Positions 49,739 through 58,947 of a stretch of DNA of 64,000 nt are shown one piece after another (the stretch's first letter is position 1; every line of letters begins with the position of its first letter). Origin of the DNA: Streptomyces lincolnensis (lineage in GTDB: Bacteria > Actinomycetota > Actinomycetes > Streptomycetales > Streptomycetaceae). The position numbers and the translations under genes were made by a program. The notes under the pieces are model-generated. The model had not been told where the DNA came from. It did no database searches and saw only the letters and a program-made list of their open reading frames with translations. Where the stretch lies: positions 4,340,001-4,404,000 of the forward strand of contig NZ_CP016438.1 of the NCBI RefSeq assembly GCF_001685355.1, read 5' to 3'.

Positions 49739-50596
49739 TCAGCGGGCGTACTCCTTCGCCACGTCCTCGATGAGTTGGCGGGACTGGTCGACGTTCAGTG
49801 CCTGGGCCCGCAGGTGCTCGTACATCACCGTGTACTTCTGCACGTCGTGGGCCTTTTCCAGGTAGAGGTCGCTGGTGACGCCCTCGATGTACACCACGCT
49901 GGAGTCGGCCGCGTCGGCGAACTCCAGGATGGAGTACTGGCCGTTGATACCGGGATGGGCCCCGACGTCGAAGGGCAGCACCTGCACGGTGATGTGCGGC
50001 CGCTGGGACGCCTCCGCCAGGTACTCCAGCTGCTCGCGCATCACCGGCCGGCTCCCCACGACCCGGCGCAGCGCGGCCTCGTCCAGGACGACCCAGAGGC
50101 GGAGCGAGTCGTGGTCGGCGGCGATACGATCCTGCCGCCGCAGCCGGACCTGGGCGCGCTTGTCGATCTCGGTGTCCGAGGTCTCCGGCGAACCGCCCCT
50201 GATGATGGCCTCGGCGTAGGCGCGGGTCTGCAACAGGCCGGTGATGATCTGGGGTTCGTAGACCCTCAGCGACTCGGCGTCGGTCTCCAGGCCGATGTAG
50301 ACGCTGTACGGGATGTCCCCGAAAGCGTGCCACCAGCCCTGCTGGCGCGAGTCCTTGGCCATCTGCATCAGCGAGTCGACGACACGCTGGTCGTCGACCT
50401 CGTAGACCCCGCACAGGTCGCGGACGTCGCGCTGGCTGATGCTGCGCCGCCCGTTCTCCAGGCGGCTGATCTTCGACTGCGACACCAGGAGGCGCTCGGC
50501 GACCTCCTCGGCGGTCATGCCCTTGAGCTCGCGGAGCCGGCGCAACTCCTGGCCCAGCCGGCGTCGCCTGACGGTGGGATTGACATTGGACGCCAC
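49739..50596 (-). CDS. XRE regulator with DUF5753 domain
   Basis: The 285-residue protein has an XRE helix-turn-helix (LKGMTAEEVAERLLVSQSKI) and a DUF5753 sensing domain (QIITGLLQTRAYAEAII; HPGINGQYSILEF). GTG 50596 has GGAGGTG eight bases upstream. It forms the regulator half of the DUF397 pair (189-bp gap), a hallmark actinobacterial arrangement. Confidence 0.93.
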   Translation of the reverse strand: MASNVNPTVRRRRLGQELRRLRELKGMTAEEVAERLLVSQSKISRLENGRRSISQRDVRDLCGVYEVDDQRVVDSLMQMAKDSRQQGWWHAFGDIPYSVYIGLETDAESLRVYEPQIITGLLQTRAYAEAIIRGGSPETSDTEIDKRAQVRLRRQDRIAADHDSLRLWVVLDEAALRRVVGSRPVMREQLEYLAEASQRPHITVQVLPFDVGAHPGINGQYSILEFADAADSSVVYIEGVTSDLYLEKAHDVQKYTVMYEHLRAQALNVDQSRQLIEDVAKEYAR

Positions 50597-50978
50597 GGGA
50601 CGTGCACCTCCGGCTGCGTGCCTCGTACTTGCCACTATGCGTATCTGCTGTTGAGCAGACTGCCACCAAGGTGCTTTCTACCGCTGGGAAACGAGGGATA
50701 TGCGCTGTGCGCGGGCTTGTCGGCGGATGTGCGGTCCTGTGCCCGCATGGCCGGGCCCACGGCCGGTGCGGTCCGCACGGCCCGTTGGTCCGCATCGCCC
50801 GGAAAAGCGGCCGCGCGGGACGGCGGAGACCGGTCGTCCGGTATTCCGGACGTACGGTTCCGTCGCCCCGCGCGGTCCAGCGGCTCCCGTACCGGGTCTG
50901 TTGGGGGACTGCGGTGCGGCGCTCGGTGAAGCGTGGTGCGTGGTGGTGCCTTGCGGCGGCGTGCCGTGGGACTGCGGC
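50597..50978. other. Intergenic region between GPP34 and XRE genes
   Basis: No gene is supported. It must contain the XRE promoter. Several open frames run through it only because of base composition. Confidence 0.45.
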
Positions 50979-51734
50979 TCAGTGAGCCACGGCACGTGCC
51001 ATGGGTCCGCGGCGCGGCTGCATCGGTACGCCGTGCGCGGGTTCCGGTGCGGGCCTGGCTCCGGGGGCGGCCTGACGGCCGGCCGGGGCCGGGTTGCGGC
51101 GCGGCTGCGCCCCCACGCCGTTCTGGACGTCCATCACGGCGTGCGCCACGAGGCCGCCCATGGGGTCGTGCCTGATCAGATCCCTGAGCCGGGAGCGGGA
51201 GGACCGCCCCTCGTTCCCGGGGTACAGATGCTTGCCGAGGCCCACCGCGTGCGCCAGCGCCGCGAGCGCCGCCGTCCGTGGGTCCGGTGGCACGCCCGTA
51301 CGGATCGCCGAATCCAGTCGGGCTCTGATCTCCCGGCTGATGTCGTTGTCCGTCGCCTGATAGCGCGTCGTCGGCAACACCCCGCACATCTGTCCTGCTA
51401 CGGCATGCACCATGCCGCACCGCTCCAGATGCGAGAGGTAGGTCTGGCGCAGCCCCAGCCGGGGCCCGCCAATCCAGTTCACCGCGCGTACAGGAGCGCC
51501 ACGCCTTCGCAGCAACTCCAACGCGCAGTCCAATGTCGGATCTCCAGTCGGCCGTGGCACTACCACGGCGATACGATCCCCGTCTGGGGCTATCCGTCCG
51601 GCCAGCGCCAGCTCCACTAGCTGTGCTCCGGCCAGACCGAGGTCGAGCGACTGCGGCTGTGCGGTGGTACCCGTGGTCGGGTCCAACGCCAGCAGCAGAA
51701 GCTCCTCCGGAAGTGTTCTGCGGCTCCTGCCCAT
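50979..51734 (-). CDS. GPP34/GOLPH3-family protein
   Basis: The 251-residue protein begins RRTLPEELLLLALDP, the typical GPP34 start, followed by LGLAGAQLVELALAGRI and HPMGGLVAHAVMDVQN-like segments. In eukaryotes the fold binds phosphoinositide; the bacterial role is unknown but the family is expanded in Streptomyces. A 40-residue Pro/Arg-rich tail is disordered. Confidence 0.88.
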   Translation of the reverse strand: MGRSRRTLPEELLLLALDPTTGTTAQPQSLDLGLAGAQLVELALAGRIAPDGDRIAVVVPRPTGDPTLDCALELLRRRGAPVRAVNWIGGPRLGLRQTYLSHLERCGMVHAVAGQMCGVLPTTRYQATDNDISREIRARLDSAIRTGVPPDPRTAALAALAHAVGLGKHLYPGNEGRSSRSRLRDLIRHDPMGGLVAHAVMDVQNGVGAQPRRNPAPAGRQAAPGARPAPEPAHGVPMQPRRGPMARAVAH

Positions 51735-51968
51735 CCATGCCTCCCCGCGTGGATGAATGACAGGGTGACCCCTCTCACATTGGTCTGTCGAGGGTGCGTG
51801 ACCTGTTTGTAGTGGAACCAGTAGGTATGTCGTTCTCGTCTACCGCTTGGGTCAAGCCCACACACAGGACACTGGTACATGGTTCGGACAGCGCGGGGGA
51901 GCGTTGTTCCGGGCGGCGGTTCACGGTTCAGCAGGCGCACGGCTCACGTGCGGCAGGAGGAGGCATCG

Positions 51969-54896
51969 GTGGCGGGCGAGTCCCCCGACAGGTCGAAGCA
52001 GCACGGGTCGTCGGCAGAACCGACGTCGGGGAGCGCGGCTCCGGTTCCCGAGGCCAGGACCGGAACGAACGCGCCCCGCGACCCTCGCCTCGCCATGACC
52101 CGCATCGGCGGTGTCGACACGGCGACGAAGGTCTTCTCGGTCCGCGAGGTCGCGGACACCGGGGAAGCCGAGGGCGACTTGCCCAAGGGCGACTCCGCCG
52201 AGGCGCGCGGCGAGGACGCGGAGCGCGGTGCCGACACGGCCGAGGCCGACGCCGGTTCGGACGCGTCCGGCGACGAGTCCACCACGACGGGTGACGACCG
52301 GCTCCGCGACGCCGTGGCCGCGTGGGTGGCCAAGGCCGACGACAAGGCCGCCGGAGCCGTTGAGAACGCCCAGGACGCCGAGGAGGGCAGCCCGGGGGCG
52401 CAGGACGCCACGGAGGCCTCCAGCGGCGAGCAGGACCCCGTAGAGCCCGCACAGGGCGAGAGCGGGTCGGCTGCCGGTGCGAAGGACGCGAAGACGTCGA
52501 CGGAAACGACCGAAACGCCGGACGACCACACCGAGGACGACCCCGAGCCGGCCGCCGACGCGGCTTCCGAGGACGACACGGACGAGGACCTGGGCGACCG
52601 GGCGGACGCTGACGCGGAGGCCGGCGACGAGGCTGCCGCCGCTGAAGGTTCTGGCGAAGACTCGGACGAGAGCGCGGGCGACACGGCCGAAGCCGGGGCC
52701 GGCGACGAAGCCACCGCCCACGAGGCCCCGGACGACCGGAGCGACGCGGAGGCGGAGCAGCAGGACGAGCCCGAGGCCGTGGCCGACCGGGAGGACGCCG
52801 GGGCTGACGAGCCGGAGGATCAAGAGCCGGTGAAGGCCGACGCCTCGGCGGAAGCCGCGGCCGAGGCCGGTTCGGAGTCGGACTCCGAGGCCGGAGCCGA
52901 CGACGAGGCCGACGCCGACGCCGAGAGCGGCACGGCTGCCGAGGACGGCACGTCGGAGACGCCCGCATCCCCCGATGCGGAGGATGCCGACGCAGCGGTG
53001 GCGGCCTCCGACGACGACGGCACGCCCGACGCGACCTCGTCCCCGGACGCGGACGGTCCCGACGCGAGCCCCGAAGCCGATGGCGCAGCAACCGCCGCCT
53101 CCGACGACGACGGCACCCCGGACGCCAAGGCCGCCGACGCGAAGAGTCCCGACTCCCCCGACACCGACACCGACGCCGACGCCGACGCCGACGACAAGCC
53201 CGCCGTCGATCAGCCCACCGCCGTCTTCAAGGCCCCCCGGGTGACCGGACCCGCCGTGGATCAGCCGACGACGATGCTGAAGCTCGGCGGGGCGGCCAAG
53301 GCCGGGGAGGGCAAGTCCGGCGCGGACGACAAGCCCGACGCCGACGCCAAGTCCGATGCAGATGCGAACGCGAGTGACAAGGCCCCGGCGCAGCCCGAGC
53401 GGGAGGCCGAGCGGACCAGTAGGTTCGTCGCGCTGAAGCCGTTGGATGACCCGGCGACGCGGAAGCCGCCGGCGGCGGATGCGACGACGGCGTTTCCGCG
53501 GGTGTCGGGGCGGCCGGACGCGACGACCGCGTTGCCGCAGGTGAAGGGGCGGCCGGATGCCACCGCGGCGGTGCCGCAGGTGGGTCCGGAGCGGACGACG
53601 CAGCAGCCGTTGCCGCCGAAGCCGCCGCTGGATCTGCTGGCGGAACTGACGAACACGCCGCCGCCCCCGGACACCCCGGTCCGCACGGCCGTCCGCCGGG
53701 TCAAGATCTGGACCCCGCTGGTCCTGCTGCTCGCCGTGGTGTTCGCGGTCGTACAGTCCGTACGGCCGCTGCCGGCCCCCGAGCTCCAGCTCACCGCCGA
53801 GGACGGCTTCACCTTCGACGGCGGCAAGGTCGACATCCCGTGGCCGGCCGACGGACAGGCCGCGCTCGACGTCCAGGGCATCGGCACGTTCGGCTCGTCC
53901 GGTGAGCAGAAGCCCGTACCGATCGCCAGTGTCGCCAAGGTCATGACGGCGTACGTCATCCTGCGCGACCACCCGCTCAAGAGTGGCGCCGACGGTCCGA
54001 AGATCAAGATCGACCAGGCCGCCGAGGACCAGTCGAACGCCGGTCAGGAGTCCACGGTCGATGTGACCGCGGGCGACTCCATCTCGCAGCGCGAGGCCCT
54101 GGAGAGCATCCTGATCGCGTCCGCGAACAACGTGGCGCGGCTGCTGGCCCGTTGGGACGCCGGTTCGGAGAAGGCGTTCGTCGAGAAGATGAACGACGCC
54201 GCCGCCGACCTCGGGATGAAGAACACGACGTACACGGACCCCTCGGGCCTGAACAACACGACCGTCTCCACGGCCGTGGACCAGGTGAAGCTGGGCAAGA
54301 AGGCGATGGAGGAGCCCGCCTTCCGCGAGGTCGCCGCGATGATGTCGTACATCGACTACAAGGGCACCAAGCACGACAACTGGAACCGTCTGGTCGGCTA
54401 CAACAACGTCGTCGGCATCAAGACCGGCACCACCACCTCCGCCCTCGGCAACCTCGTGTTCGCCGCGAAGAAGGACGTGAACGGCGAGACGCGCAGGATC
54501 GTCGGAGCCGTGGTGCGCCAGCCCGCGGGCGGCGACGACAACACCATCCTGGGCGCCGCCCTCTTCGAGAGCGACAAGCTGATCCGGGCCGCGCAGGACG
54601 CGCTGAGGTCGGAGACGATCCTGAAGAAGGGCGATGTCGTCGGCTACGTCGACGACGGCCTCGGCGGTCACACCCCGGTCGTGCTCACGAAGAACGTCAC
54701 GGCCGTCGGCTGGGCGGGGCTGACCGTCAAGCTGACCTTCACCGCCGACGACCTGCCGCACACGGCGAAGGCGGGCGCCCAGGTGGGTTCGCTCACCGTC
54801 GGTGACGGCTCCGGCAGCGCGGTGAAGGTGCCGGTCGCCCTTCAGGACGATCTCGTCGAGCCGGGCTTCACGGACAAGTTGACGCGCCTCGGCTGA
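51969..54896 (+). CDS. D-Ala-D-Ala carboxypeptidase with giant acidic cytoplasmic N-terminus
   Basis: The 975-residue type II membrane protein has three regions. Residues 1-570 are Asp/Glu/Ala-rich and disordered, with recurring DATTA-F/L-P motifs near 515-545. One transmembrane helix follows (about 578-600). Then comes a serine-type S11 peptidase with SVAK (Ser about 654), SANN near 716 and KTGTT near 816. The outer domain should trim peptidoglycan stem peptides. The long inner tail may be regulated by Ser/Thr kinases, which is inferred from TT-rich motifs. GTG 51969 follows AGGAGG. Confidence 0.92.
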   Translation: MAGESPDRSKQHGSSAEPTSGSAAPVPEARTGTNAPRDPRLAMTRIGGVDTATKVFSVREVADTGEAEGDLPKGDSAEARGEDAERGADTAEADAGSDASGDESTTTGDDRLRDAVAAWVAKADDKAAGAVENAQDAEEGSPGAQDATEASSGEQDPVEPAQGESGSAAGAKDAKTSTETTETPDDHTEDDPEPAADAASEDDTDEDLGDRADADAEAGDEAAAAEGSGEDSDESAGDTAEAGAGDEATAHEAPDDRSDAEAEQQDEPEAVADREDAGADEPEDQEPVKADASAEAAAEAGSESDSEAGADDEADADAESGTAAEDGTSETPASPDAEDADAAVAASDDDGTPDATSSPDADGPDASPEADGAATAASDDDGTPDAKAADAKSPDSPDTDTDADADADDKPAVDQPTAVFKAPRVTGPAVDQPTTMLKLGGAAKAGEGKSGADDKPDADAKSDADANASDKAPAQPEREAERTSRFVALKPLDDPATRKPPAADATTAFPRVSGRPDATTALPQVKGRPDATAAVPQVGPERTTQQPLPPKPPLDLLAELTNTPPPPDTPVRTAVRRVKIWTPLVLLLAVVFAVVQSVRPLPAPELQLTAEDGFTFDGGKVDIPWPADGQAALDVQGIGTFGSSGEQKPVPIASVAKVMTAYVILRDHPLKSGADGPKIKIDQAAEDQSNAGQESTVDVTAGDSISQREALESILIASANNVARLLARWDAGSEKAFVEKMNDAAADLGMKNTTYTDPSGLNNTTVSTAVDQVKLGKKAMEEPAFREVAAMMSYIDYKGTKHDNWNRLVGYNNVVGIKTGTTTSALGNLVFAAKKDVNGETRRIVGAVVRQPAGGDDNTILGAALFESDKLIRAAQDALRSETILKKGDVVGYVDDGLGGHTPVVLTKNVTAVGWAGLTVKLTFTADDLPHTAKAGAQVGSLTVGDGSGSAVKVPVALQDDLVEPGFTDKLTRLG

Positions 54897-55101
54897 TACG
54901 GGCGAAGAACCGCGCCGTCGCGTCCCGCCGACCGGAACCCGTCCTGGTTACGGTCGGCGGGGTGCGTGCTAGCGTCACGAATCGGGGCAGGTGCCACCGT
55001 AGGGACACGGTCACCGAACCTCGAAGGACACGACCGGCAACGCGCGGGGAACGGAACGCGTCCTAGAAGAGAAGACGGGAGACCACGGGGAGTGCCTTCA
55101 G

Positions 55102-57042
55102 GTGGCCACAGCGGAGCCGACACGCGCCGACGACACCGATCCGGGCCCGGGAACCGGCCCGCGAATACGGCTGCCCGCAGCTCCGGGACCCGACCACGGA
55201 CCGCCTGAAGCCGACGGCGGCAGCGGCAGCGGCAGCGGCAGCGGCAGCGGCAGCGACAACAGCAGCGGCAGCGACAGCGCGAGCGAGCGCGGGAGCGGTT
55301 CCAGACTCGCCTCTCTCGCCGTCCGCGCCACCCCCCTGCGGGAGTGGATCCAGCGGCACCCCGTACTGGCCCTGACCGGCCTCTCCGGCGTCCTCCACGT
55401 CGTCTGGTTCTTCACCTTCGCGAACAGCGGCGGCGACCTCGCCGCGCAGGACGCCTGGGCCGAGTTCGTCGGCCGGCACCCGGACTCGGCGTACAACCTC
55501 GCCTGGTACGGCGGGATGCACCCGGTGTCGTACAGCGTGGTGTCGCCGTATCTGATGTCGGTCCTGGGTGTCCGTACGACGATGATGATCGCGGGGACCT
55601 TCTCGGCGACCCTGCTGATGCTGGTCCTGCTGCGCAGCCGGGCGGTGCGGAACCCGTTGTGGCCGGGGCTGGCCGGTGTCTTCGCCTTCCTGTGCAACGC
55701 GGCCTCGGGCCGGGTGACGTTCGGGCTGGGCATGCTGTTCGCGCTGGGCGCGGTCGCGGTGGTGTTCTGCTGGCCCTACCGCTGGCGCTACAAGCGGTGG
55801 GCGAAGGCGCTGTGCGCGGCGCCGCTGGCCGCGCTGGCCACCATGTCCTCGCCGGTCGCCGGTCTGTTCGTGGGGCTGGTGGCGGCCGCGCTGTTCCTCC
55901 AGAAGCGGCGTCCGGGCGCCTGGGCGCTGGGGATCGCCCCGACGGCCGTGGTGGCGGTGTCGGCCTGGCTGTTCCCGTTCTCCGGCACCCAGCCGATGTC
56001 GTTCGGGTCGGCGGTGCTGCCGTTGGCGTACGCGGTCATCGTCTACGCCGTCGTACCGCGCACCTGGACGACCGTGCGGATCACCGCGGCCGTGTACGGG
56101 CTCGGGGTGCTGCTGGTGTGGCTGATCAGCTCGCAGATCGGCTCCAACATCACACGGCTGCCGATGCTGTTCGCCGGGGTGGCGCTGATGGCCGCGCTGC
56201 CGTTCACCGTGCCGCGCACACGCAAGTGGTACGTCGTCGTGCTGGCCTCCGTCGGGTTCATCGGCTGGATCGGGTTCAAGACGGTCGACGACGTCGTCCA
56301 CACCCAGCCGGCCGCCTCCTGGGCGCGCGAGCTGGCGCCCCTGGTCAACGAACTCCAGGAGGTCGGCGCCGAGAAGGGCCGCGTCGAGGTCGTCCCGGCC
56401 CGCTCCCACCGGGAGGCCTCCGCCCTCGCGCCCTACGTCAACCTGGCCCGCGGCTGGAACCGGCAGGCCGACATGGAGCGCAATCCCCTCTTCTACGACG
56501 ACACGCTCAACTCGGCGAACTACCACGAGTGGTTGCGGCGGTGGGCCGTGCACTTCGTGGTGCTGCCCAAGGACGAGCCGGACGGGGACGGGGGTGAGCG
56601 GGAGCGGGAGCTGGTGCAGCGCGGGATGCCGTATCTGAAGCAGATCTGGGGCGACGCCAACTGGCAGTTGTTCAGCGTCGACGATCCGGCGCCGCTGGCC
56701 GAGCCGAACGCGGTCGTCGAGCGGGCCGCGCAGGGTGAGATGACCATGGAGGTCAAGGAGGCCGGGCGGGTGCTCATCAAGATCCCCTACTCGCCGTGGC
56801 TGAGCATCGTCGATGCGGAGGGGAACAAGCTGAAGGCGCCGGAGGAGACGGAGGCGTCGAAGAACCGGCCGGACGATCGGCCGAGGTCGTACGACAACGT
56901 CAACGGGTGTCTGATGGAGACGGAAGAGGACGCCGAGGGTGACCGGTGGACGATGCTGATCGCGCCGAAGGCGGGGACGTATCGGCTGGCTGCGCCGTAC
57001 TCGATGCCTCGGGGTACGCCCTGTCCGGAGGAGCTCAGGTAG
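55102..57042 (+). CDS. Large polytopic membrane protein, possible GT-C glycosyltransferase
   Basis: The 646-residue protein has a disordered Gly-Ser-repeat N-terminus (to about 75), about ten membrane helices (90-400) and an outer C-terminal domain. HPVLALTGLSGVLHV followed by an early Asp-containing loop (GGDLAAQDAWAEF) resembles GT-C enzymes that use lipid-linked sugars, but the match is weak. It lies just downstream of the carboxypeptidase, so a cell-envelope role is likely. Its 3' end overlaps the convergent gene by 8 bases. Confidence 0.75.
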   Translation: MATAEPTRADDTDPGPGTGPRIRLPAAPGPDHGPPEADGGSGSGSGSGSGSDNSSGSDSASERGSGSRLASLAVRATPLREWIQRHPVLALTGLSGVLHVVWFFTFANSGGDLAAQDAWAEFVGRHPDSAYNLAWYGGMHPVSYSVVSPYLMSVLGVRTTMMIAGTFSATLLMLVLLRSRAVRNPLWPGLAGVFAFLCNAASGRVTFGLGMLFALGAVAVVFCWPYRWRYKRWAKALCAAPLAALATMSSPVAGLFVGLVAAALFLQKRRPGAWALGIAPTAVVAVSAWLFPFSGTQPMSFGSAVLPLAYAVIVYAVVPRTWTTVRITAAVYGLGVLLVWLISSQIGSNITRLPMLFAGVALMAALPFTVPRTRKWYVVVLASVGFIGWIGFKTVDDVVHTQPAASWARELAPLVNELQEVGAEKGRVEVVPARSHREASALAPYVNLARGWNRQADMERNPLFYDDTLNSANYHEWLRRWAVHFVVLPKDEPDGDGGERERELVQRGMPYLKQIWGDANWQLFSVDDPAPLAEPNAVVERAAQGEMTMEVKEAGRVLIKIPYSPWLSIVDAEGNKLKAPEETEASKNRPDDRPRSYDNVNGCLMETEEDAEGDRWTMLIAPKAGTYRLAAPYSMPRGTPCPEELR

Positions 57043-57937
57043 TCGTGCGGCTGCGGCGTGGTTGTGGCTGGTCGCGCAGTTCCCCGCGCCCCTGAGGTTC
57101 ACGCAGCTGATCCACGTACTTGTCCGTGCCCGGAATCGTGGGGACGAAAGGCGCCAGCAGTTCCAGCCTGCCCAGGCCCGCCCCCGTGATCTGCTCCTCC
57201 AGCCCCGCGAAGTGCGCCTCCCAGCACTCCCGTGGGTCCGCCTCCAGGAACCACAGCAGTGTCAGGCGGGTGTCGATGCCCTCGACCTGCTTGACGTAGG
57301 ACATGCGGTCGCCGGGCAGGGGGGTCGGGCGGAAGACGGTGACCAGGGCCGTCGGGGAGCCCGCGAGCTGCTTGGGGAGGTGGCGGGAGACGAGCCACTC
57401 CAGCAACTCGGGGCGCTGTTCGGGGGATTCGGCGTCGATGACCTGCAAGACCAGGCCCGCGTACGGGTGGTCCAGGGCGTGGAAGTCGCGGGGGCCGGCC
57501 GCGCCGTCGCGGTAGACGGTGGCGGCGTGGTCCTGGAAGGCCGTGAAGACGTGGGTGCGGTCGCGGTAGACGCGGCTGTCGCGGTTGAGGCGTTTGTTGA
57601 TGGCGACGGTCCAGCGCATGTGGTCGTCGTACCGGCCGTCGGTGATCCAGTACGTGGAGAGGTAGCAGCCGGCGGTGACGGGCTCGGCGATCGCGGACTT
57701 CTCGGGGCGGCGCAGGAGTTGGAGGTCCCGGGTGGCCACCCAGCGGCGGCCCGCGTACATCCAGGGCATGGCCATCGCGCCGGCGTAGTAGTGGTCGTCC
57801 TCGTACCAGCGGTTGTAGGCGTACTCGTGGCCCGGGTGTGGTTCGACCATGGTGATCAGGGCGTGGCCGGGGCGGATTCCGTAGGGGCCGACGGCGGCCA
57901 GTTCGGCGTAGGTCTCGCTGCGGGTGTCCTCGCTCAT
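57035..57937 (-). CDS. Conserved hypothetical protein
   Basis: The 300-residue soluble protein contains HEYAYNRWYEDDHYYAGAMA near 36-55, similar to the N-W-Y-E-D-DH pattern of EthD/dimeric alpha-beta-barrel proteins, and it may be an internally duplicated form. No catalytic function is assigned. ATG 57937 follows GGAAGGG. It is divergent from an SDR across a perfect palindrome, suggesting joint regulation. Confidence 0.75.
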   Translation of the reverse strand: MSEDTRSETYAELAAVGPYGIRPGHALITMVEPHPGHEYAYNRWYEDDHYYAGAMAMPWMYAGRRWVATRDLQLLRRPEKSAIAEPVTAGCYLSTYWITDGRYDDHMRWTVAINKRLNRDSRVYRDRTHVFTAFQDHAATVYRDGAAGPRDFHALDHPYAGLVLQVIDAESPEQRPELLEWLVSRHLPKQLAGSPTALVTVFRPTPLPGDRMSYVKQVEGIDTRLTLLWFLEADPRECWEAHFAGLEEQITGAGLGRLELLAPFVPTIPGTDKYVDQLREPQGRGELRDQPQPRRSRTTT

Positions 57938-57969
57938 GCCCTTCCCCTTCCTCGGCGGCTCGCCCATAC

Positions 57970-57986
57970 TCTGACGCTCCGTCAGA
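57970..57986. promoter_or_regulatory. Perfect palindromic operator TCTGACG-N3-CGTCAGA
   Basis: A 7-bp perfect inverted repeat with a 3-base centre lies midway between the divergent genes at 57937 and 58021. Its size and symmetry fit a TetR-family site. No TetR gene with this layout adjoins, so the regulator is elsewhere. Confidence 0.65.
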
Positions 57987-58020
57987 CAATGCGCCAGGGG
58001 TCGGGGTCAGGGAGGCCGTC

Positions 58021-58806
58021 ATGTCGTTGCTCACGGGCAGGACCGTCGTGGTGTCGGGGGTGGGCGCGGGTCTCGGGCACCAGGTGGCCGCCGCCGTGGT
58101 GCGGGACGGCGGGAACGCGGTCCTCGGGGCGCGTACCGGGGCGAACCTGGCGAAGAGCGCCGCCGAGATCGATCCGGACGGAGCGCACACGGCGTACCGG
58201 GCGACGGACGTCACCGACGAAGGGCGGTGCGAGGCGCTGGCGGAGCTGGCGAGGGAGCGGTTCGGGCGGCTCGACGCCGTGGTGCATGTCGCCGCGTGGG
58301 ACTCGTACTTCGGGGGTCTTCAGGACGCGGACTTCTCCACCTGGCAGTCGGTGATCGACGTGAATCTGCTGGGTACGCTCCGGATGACGCGGGCGTGTCT
58401 GCCGGGGCTGAAGGAGCGCGGAGGTGCGGTGGTGTTCGTCGGGACGCAGTCGGCGGTGGCGGCGCCGTCGCAGGTGCGGCAGGCCGCGTACGCCGCTTCG
58501 AAGGGCGCGCTGACCAGCGCGATGTACTCGCTGGCGCGGGAGCTCGGGCCGTACCGGATCCGGGTGAACACGGTACTGCCGGGCTGGATGTGGGGGCCGC
58601 CGGTGCAGGCGTACGTGCGGTTCACCGCGCGGGCGGAGGGCAGGCCCGAGGACGAGGTGCTCGGGCGGCTGACCGGGCGGATGGCGCTGCCCGAGCTGGC
58701 CACGGACTCGGACGTGGCGGACGCGGCGGTGTTTCTGAGCTCGGACCGGGCACGGGCGATCACGGGGCAGTCGTTGCTGGTCAACGCGGGTGAGTTGATG
58801 CGGTGA
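58021..58806 (+). CDS. Short-chain dehydrogenase/reductase 2
   Basis: The 261-residue SDR has SGVGAGLG near 12-19 (variant of TGxxxGxG), VHVAA in place of the NNAG motif, and YAASK with a preceding Ser in GTQSAV. The tail ITGQSLLVNAGE fits classical SDRs. The enzyme probably acts on the substrate of the divergent hypothetical protein; chemistry beyond NAD(P)-linked redox is unknown. Confidence 0.9.
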   Translation: MSLLTGRTVVVSGVGAGLGHQVAAAVVRDGGNAVLGARTGANLAKSAAEIDPDGAHTAYRATDVTDEGRCEALAELARERFGRLDAVVHVAAWDSYFGGLQDADFSTWQSVIDVNLLGTLRMTRACLPGLKERGGAVVFVGTQSAVAAPSQVRQAAYAASKGALTSAMYSLARELGPYRIRVNTVLPGWMWGPPVQAYVRFTARAEGRPEDEVLGRLTGRMALPELATDSDVADAAVFLSSDRARAITGQSLLVNAGELMR

Positions 58807-58947
58807 GCCTCTGAGGGTGAGTTCATGTAGATGAACGTAGGCCATCAGCTCGAATATCTTTGCCTCCCCTTGACCTTACGCTTACTTGTCGTGTTCACGC
58901 GGCACCCCAGACGATGAGCGCCGGGCGGAAACCCTGGGAGGGCGCAC

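Noticed and set aside
50678..50995. Small minus-strand gene between XRE and GPP34 genes
   Set aside because: It overlaps the GPP34 end out of frame, has no ribosome site and consists of low-complexity Pro/Gly/Thr/Arg residues.
51921..54761. Very long open frame antisense to the DD-carboxypeptidase
   Set aside because: Produced by GC-rich codon bias; composition is low-complexity Arg/Gly/Val with no domain, while the sense frame has full S11 motifs.
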